Origin: a virus
Reading direction: 5' to 3' (one strand)
Virus record (IMG/VR): IMGVR_UViG_3300013285_000048
Span: 1 to 31,206 of that record
Length of the DNA: 31,206 bases
This document shows positions 30,083 through 31,206 of the stretch, in pieces; positions within the stretch are counted from its first letter, which is position 1, and every line of letters starts with the position of its first letter. The position numbers and the translations under genes are program-made. The notes beneath the pieces were generated by a model. The model was not told the DNA's origin. It was given only the letters and a program-made list of their open reading frames with translations, and made no database searches.

Positions 30083-31206
30083 TAAAAATTAAAGAACTAA
30101 CCGTTAAGAATTTTATGAGTGTGGGCAATCAGACTCAAGCAGTAAACTTTGCTCAGCAGAACTTAACTCTTGTGCTAGGCGAAAACTTAGATCAAGGCGG
30201 AGACGACAGCGGTTCACGTAATGGTACAGGTAAAACAACCATTGTAAATGCGCTTAGTTATTCACTGTTTGGTAATGCATTAACTAACATTAAAAAAGAT
30301 AATCTTATTAATAAGATTAACAATAAGGGTATGTTAGTTACGTTAGCGTTTGAAAAAGACGATATAGACTATCGTATAGAACGTGGACGTAAACCTAATA
30401 TTTTAAAGTTCTTTGTCAACGATCAGGAACAGGAAACATCTGAAACAGATGACGCACAAGGCGACATGCGTGAAACCCAGAAGGACTTAGATGACTTGCT
30501 GGGTATGAGCCACGATATGTTTAAGCATGTTGTTGCGCTTAATACCTACACAGAACCGTTCTTAAGTATGCGGGCTAACGACCAGCGAGTTATTATTGAA
30601 CAGTTGCTAGGTATTACACTACTGTCTGAAAAAGCCGAAACACTTAAAGAACTAATTAGACAAACTAAAGACAGCATTACACAAGAAACTGCTAACATTG
30701 AAGCGGCAAAGAAAAGTAATGAAAAAATACAGGTAAGCATTGACGGATTACTAACAAGACAAAGTGCTTGGAATACTCAGCACGAAGAAGACTTGGAAAA
30801 GATCGGCCGTGCTATCATTGAGCTTGAAAGCGTAGATATTACAGCTGAGCTTGCAAAGCACAGCGAGCTCAGAGAGTTCGATGAAAAAACAGCGAAGCTG
30901 AAAAGCCTAAATAAGGAACGAGCTACGTTAGATAGCGCGACAGCGCAAGCGGAGCGAAGCGTCACGAAGTACGACGGCGAGCTCGCCAAACTGGCTAACA
31001 AGACCTGTCATGCTTGTGAACAAGCTCTCCATGACCATAAGCATGAAGAAATGACTCAGCTAGCACAAGGGCACCTTGATGAAGCGAGAAAATATTACAA
31101 CAAGGTTACTAAAGACAGAGCAAAAATTCAAAGTGAAATAGATAATATTGGTGAAGTACCTGCTAGGCCTGTTACTTACTATGACACTATCGAACAAGCA
31201 CTTAAA
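30079..31206 (+). CDS. gp46: gp46-like recombination ATPase (SbcC/Rad50 family), 3' end outside window
   Basis: The first 376 residues of the ATPase partner of gp47, truncated only by the window edge. I translated it from the ATG in the ATGA junction with gp47. The N-terminus IKIKELTVKNFMSVGNQTQA is typical of SMC/Rad50 proteins. Walker A is SRNGTGKTT (46-54, Lys52), and the Q-loop region is near HVVALNTYTEP (150-160). A long coiled coil follows from about 180. A CxxC zinc hook (Cys310, Cys313; NKTCHACEQ) marks the hook that dimerises two complexes. Between LVLGEN and GTGKTT there is an extra Asp/Gly/Ser stretch (DQGGDDSGSRN) longer than the usual P-loop. A G+C-rich patch (30935-30987) encodes the coil just before the hook. 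Confidence 0.9.
   Translation, partial: MIKIKELTVKNFMSVGNQTQAVNFAQQNLTLVLGENLDQGGDDSGSRNGTGKTTIVNALSYSLFGNALTNIKKDNLINKINNKGMLVTLAFEKDDIDYRIERGRKPNILKFFVNDQEQETSETDDAQGDMRETQKDLDDLLGMSHDMFKHVVALNTYTEPFLSMRANDQRVIIEQLLGITLLSEKAETLKELIRQTKDSITQETANIEAAKKSNEKIQVSIDGLLTRQSAWNTQHEEDLEKIGRAIIELESVDITAELAKHSELREFDEKTAKLKSLNKERATLDSATAQAERSVTKYDGELAKLANKTCHACEQALHDHKHEEMTQLAQGHLDEARKYYNKVTKDRAKIQSEIDNIGEVPARPVTYYDTIEQALK

Noticed and set aside
1-31206. tRNA genes, CRISPR arrays, insertion sequences, attachment sites
   Set aside because: Non-coding space is limited to three gaps of about 50-83 bp, all explained by promoters and ribosome sites; no spaced direct repeats or transposase were seen.

Overview
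The window is part of the genome of a T4-like myovirus with a contractile tail. It is AT-rich: one 60-base stretch I counted had 35% G+C. Adjacent genes encode recognisable homologues of T4 gp48, gp53, gp5, gp25, gp6, gp55, gp47 and gp46. The giant structural protein, the fibre and the hub-region protein resemble, from memory, families of marine (cyanophage, pelagiphage and uncultured Mediterranean) T4-like phages rather than coliphage T4. The host cannot be named from this sequence. There are no tRNA genes, photosynthesis genes, integrases, insertion sequences or CRISPR arrays.

Layout. From about 28.16 kb leftwards the minus strand carries late structural genes, packed with overlaps or gaps of 0-2 nt. 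First comes a baseplate block: gp48 (tube initiator), gp53 (wedge), a 748-residue hub-region protein, gp5-like spike without lysozyme, and gp25 (wedge). A second block starts at gp6 (wedge, enlarged to 1159 residues). It continues with a 5359-residue structural protein (16.1 kb, about half the window), a 433-residue tail fibre, and a 554-residue peptidase of family S53 (sedolisin/kumamolisin) with its catalytic residues in place. A third unit at the left edge starts with a small conserved phage protein that runs off the window. Each of the three units is preceded, 18-23 nt before its start codon, by an octamer with the core TAAATA, close to the T4 late promoter TATAAATA.

From 28.25 kb rightwards the plus strand carries an overlapping operon: a gp55-like late sigma factor with a long N-terminal extension, gp47 (SbcD/Mre11-like nuclease) and gp46 (SbcC/Rad50-like ATPase, cut by the window edge). 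It is preceded by a strong host-type sigma70 promoter (TTGACT, 17 bp, TATAAT). The -35 box abuts and shares one base with the divergent late-promoter octamer of gp48, so early and late polymerases should compete at the gene for the late sigma factor.

How the genes fit together. Host sigma70 would make gp55 and gp46/47. gp55 would then redirect RNA polymerase to TAAATA promoters that drive baseplate, fibre and peptidase genes. The most unusual part is the end of the gp6 unit: a giant, probably baseplate-attached protein with carbohydrate-binding-like modules, an FG-GAP-like propeller and a ligand-less cupredoxin-like domain, followed directly by a fibre and an S53 peptidase. I infer, but cannot show, that these three form a surface-binding and protein-digesting device on the virion.
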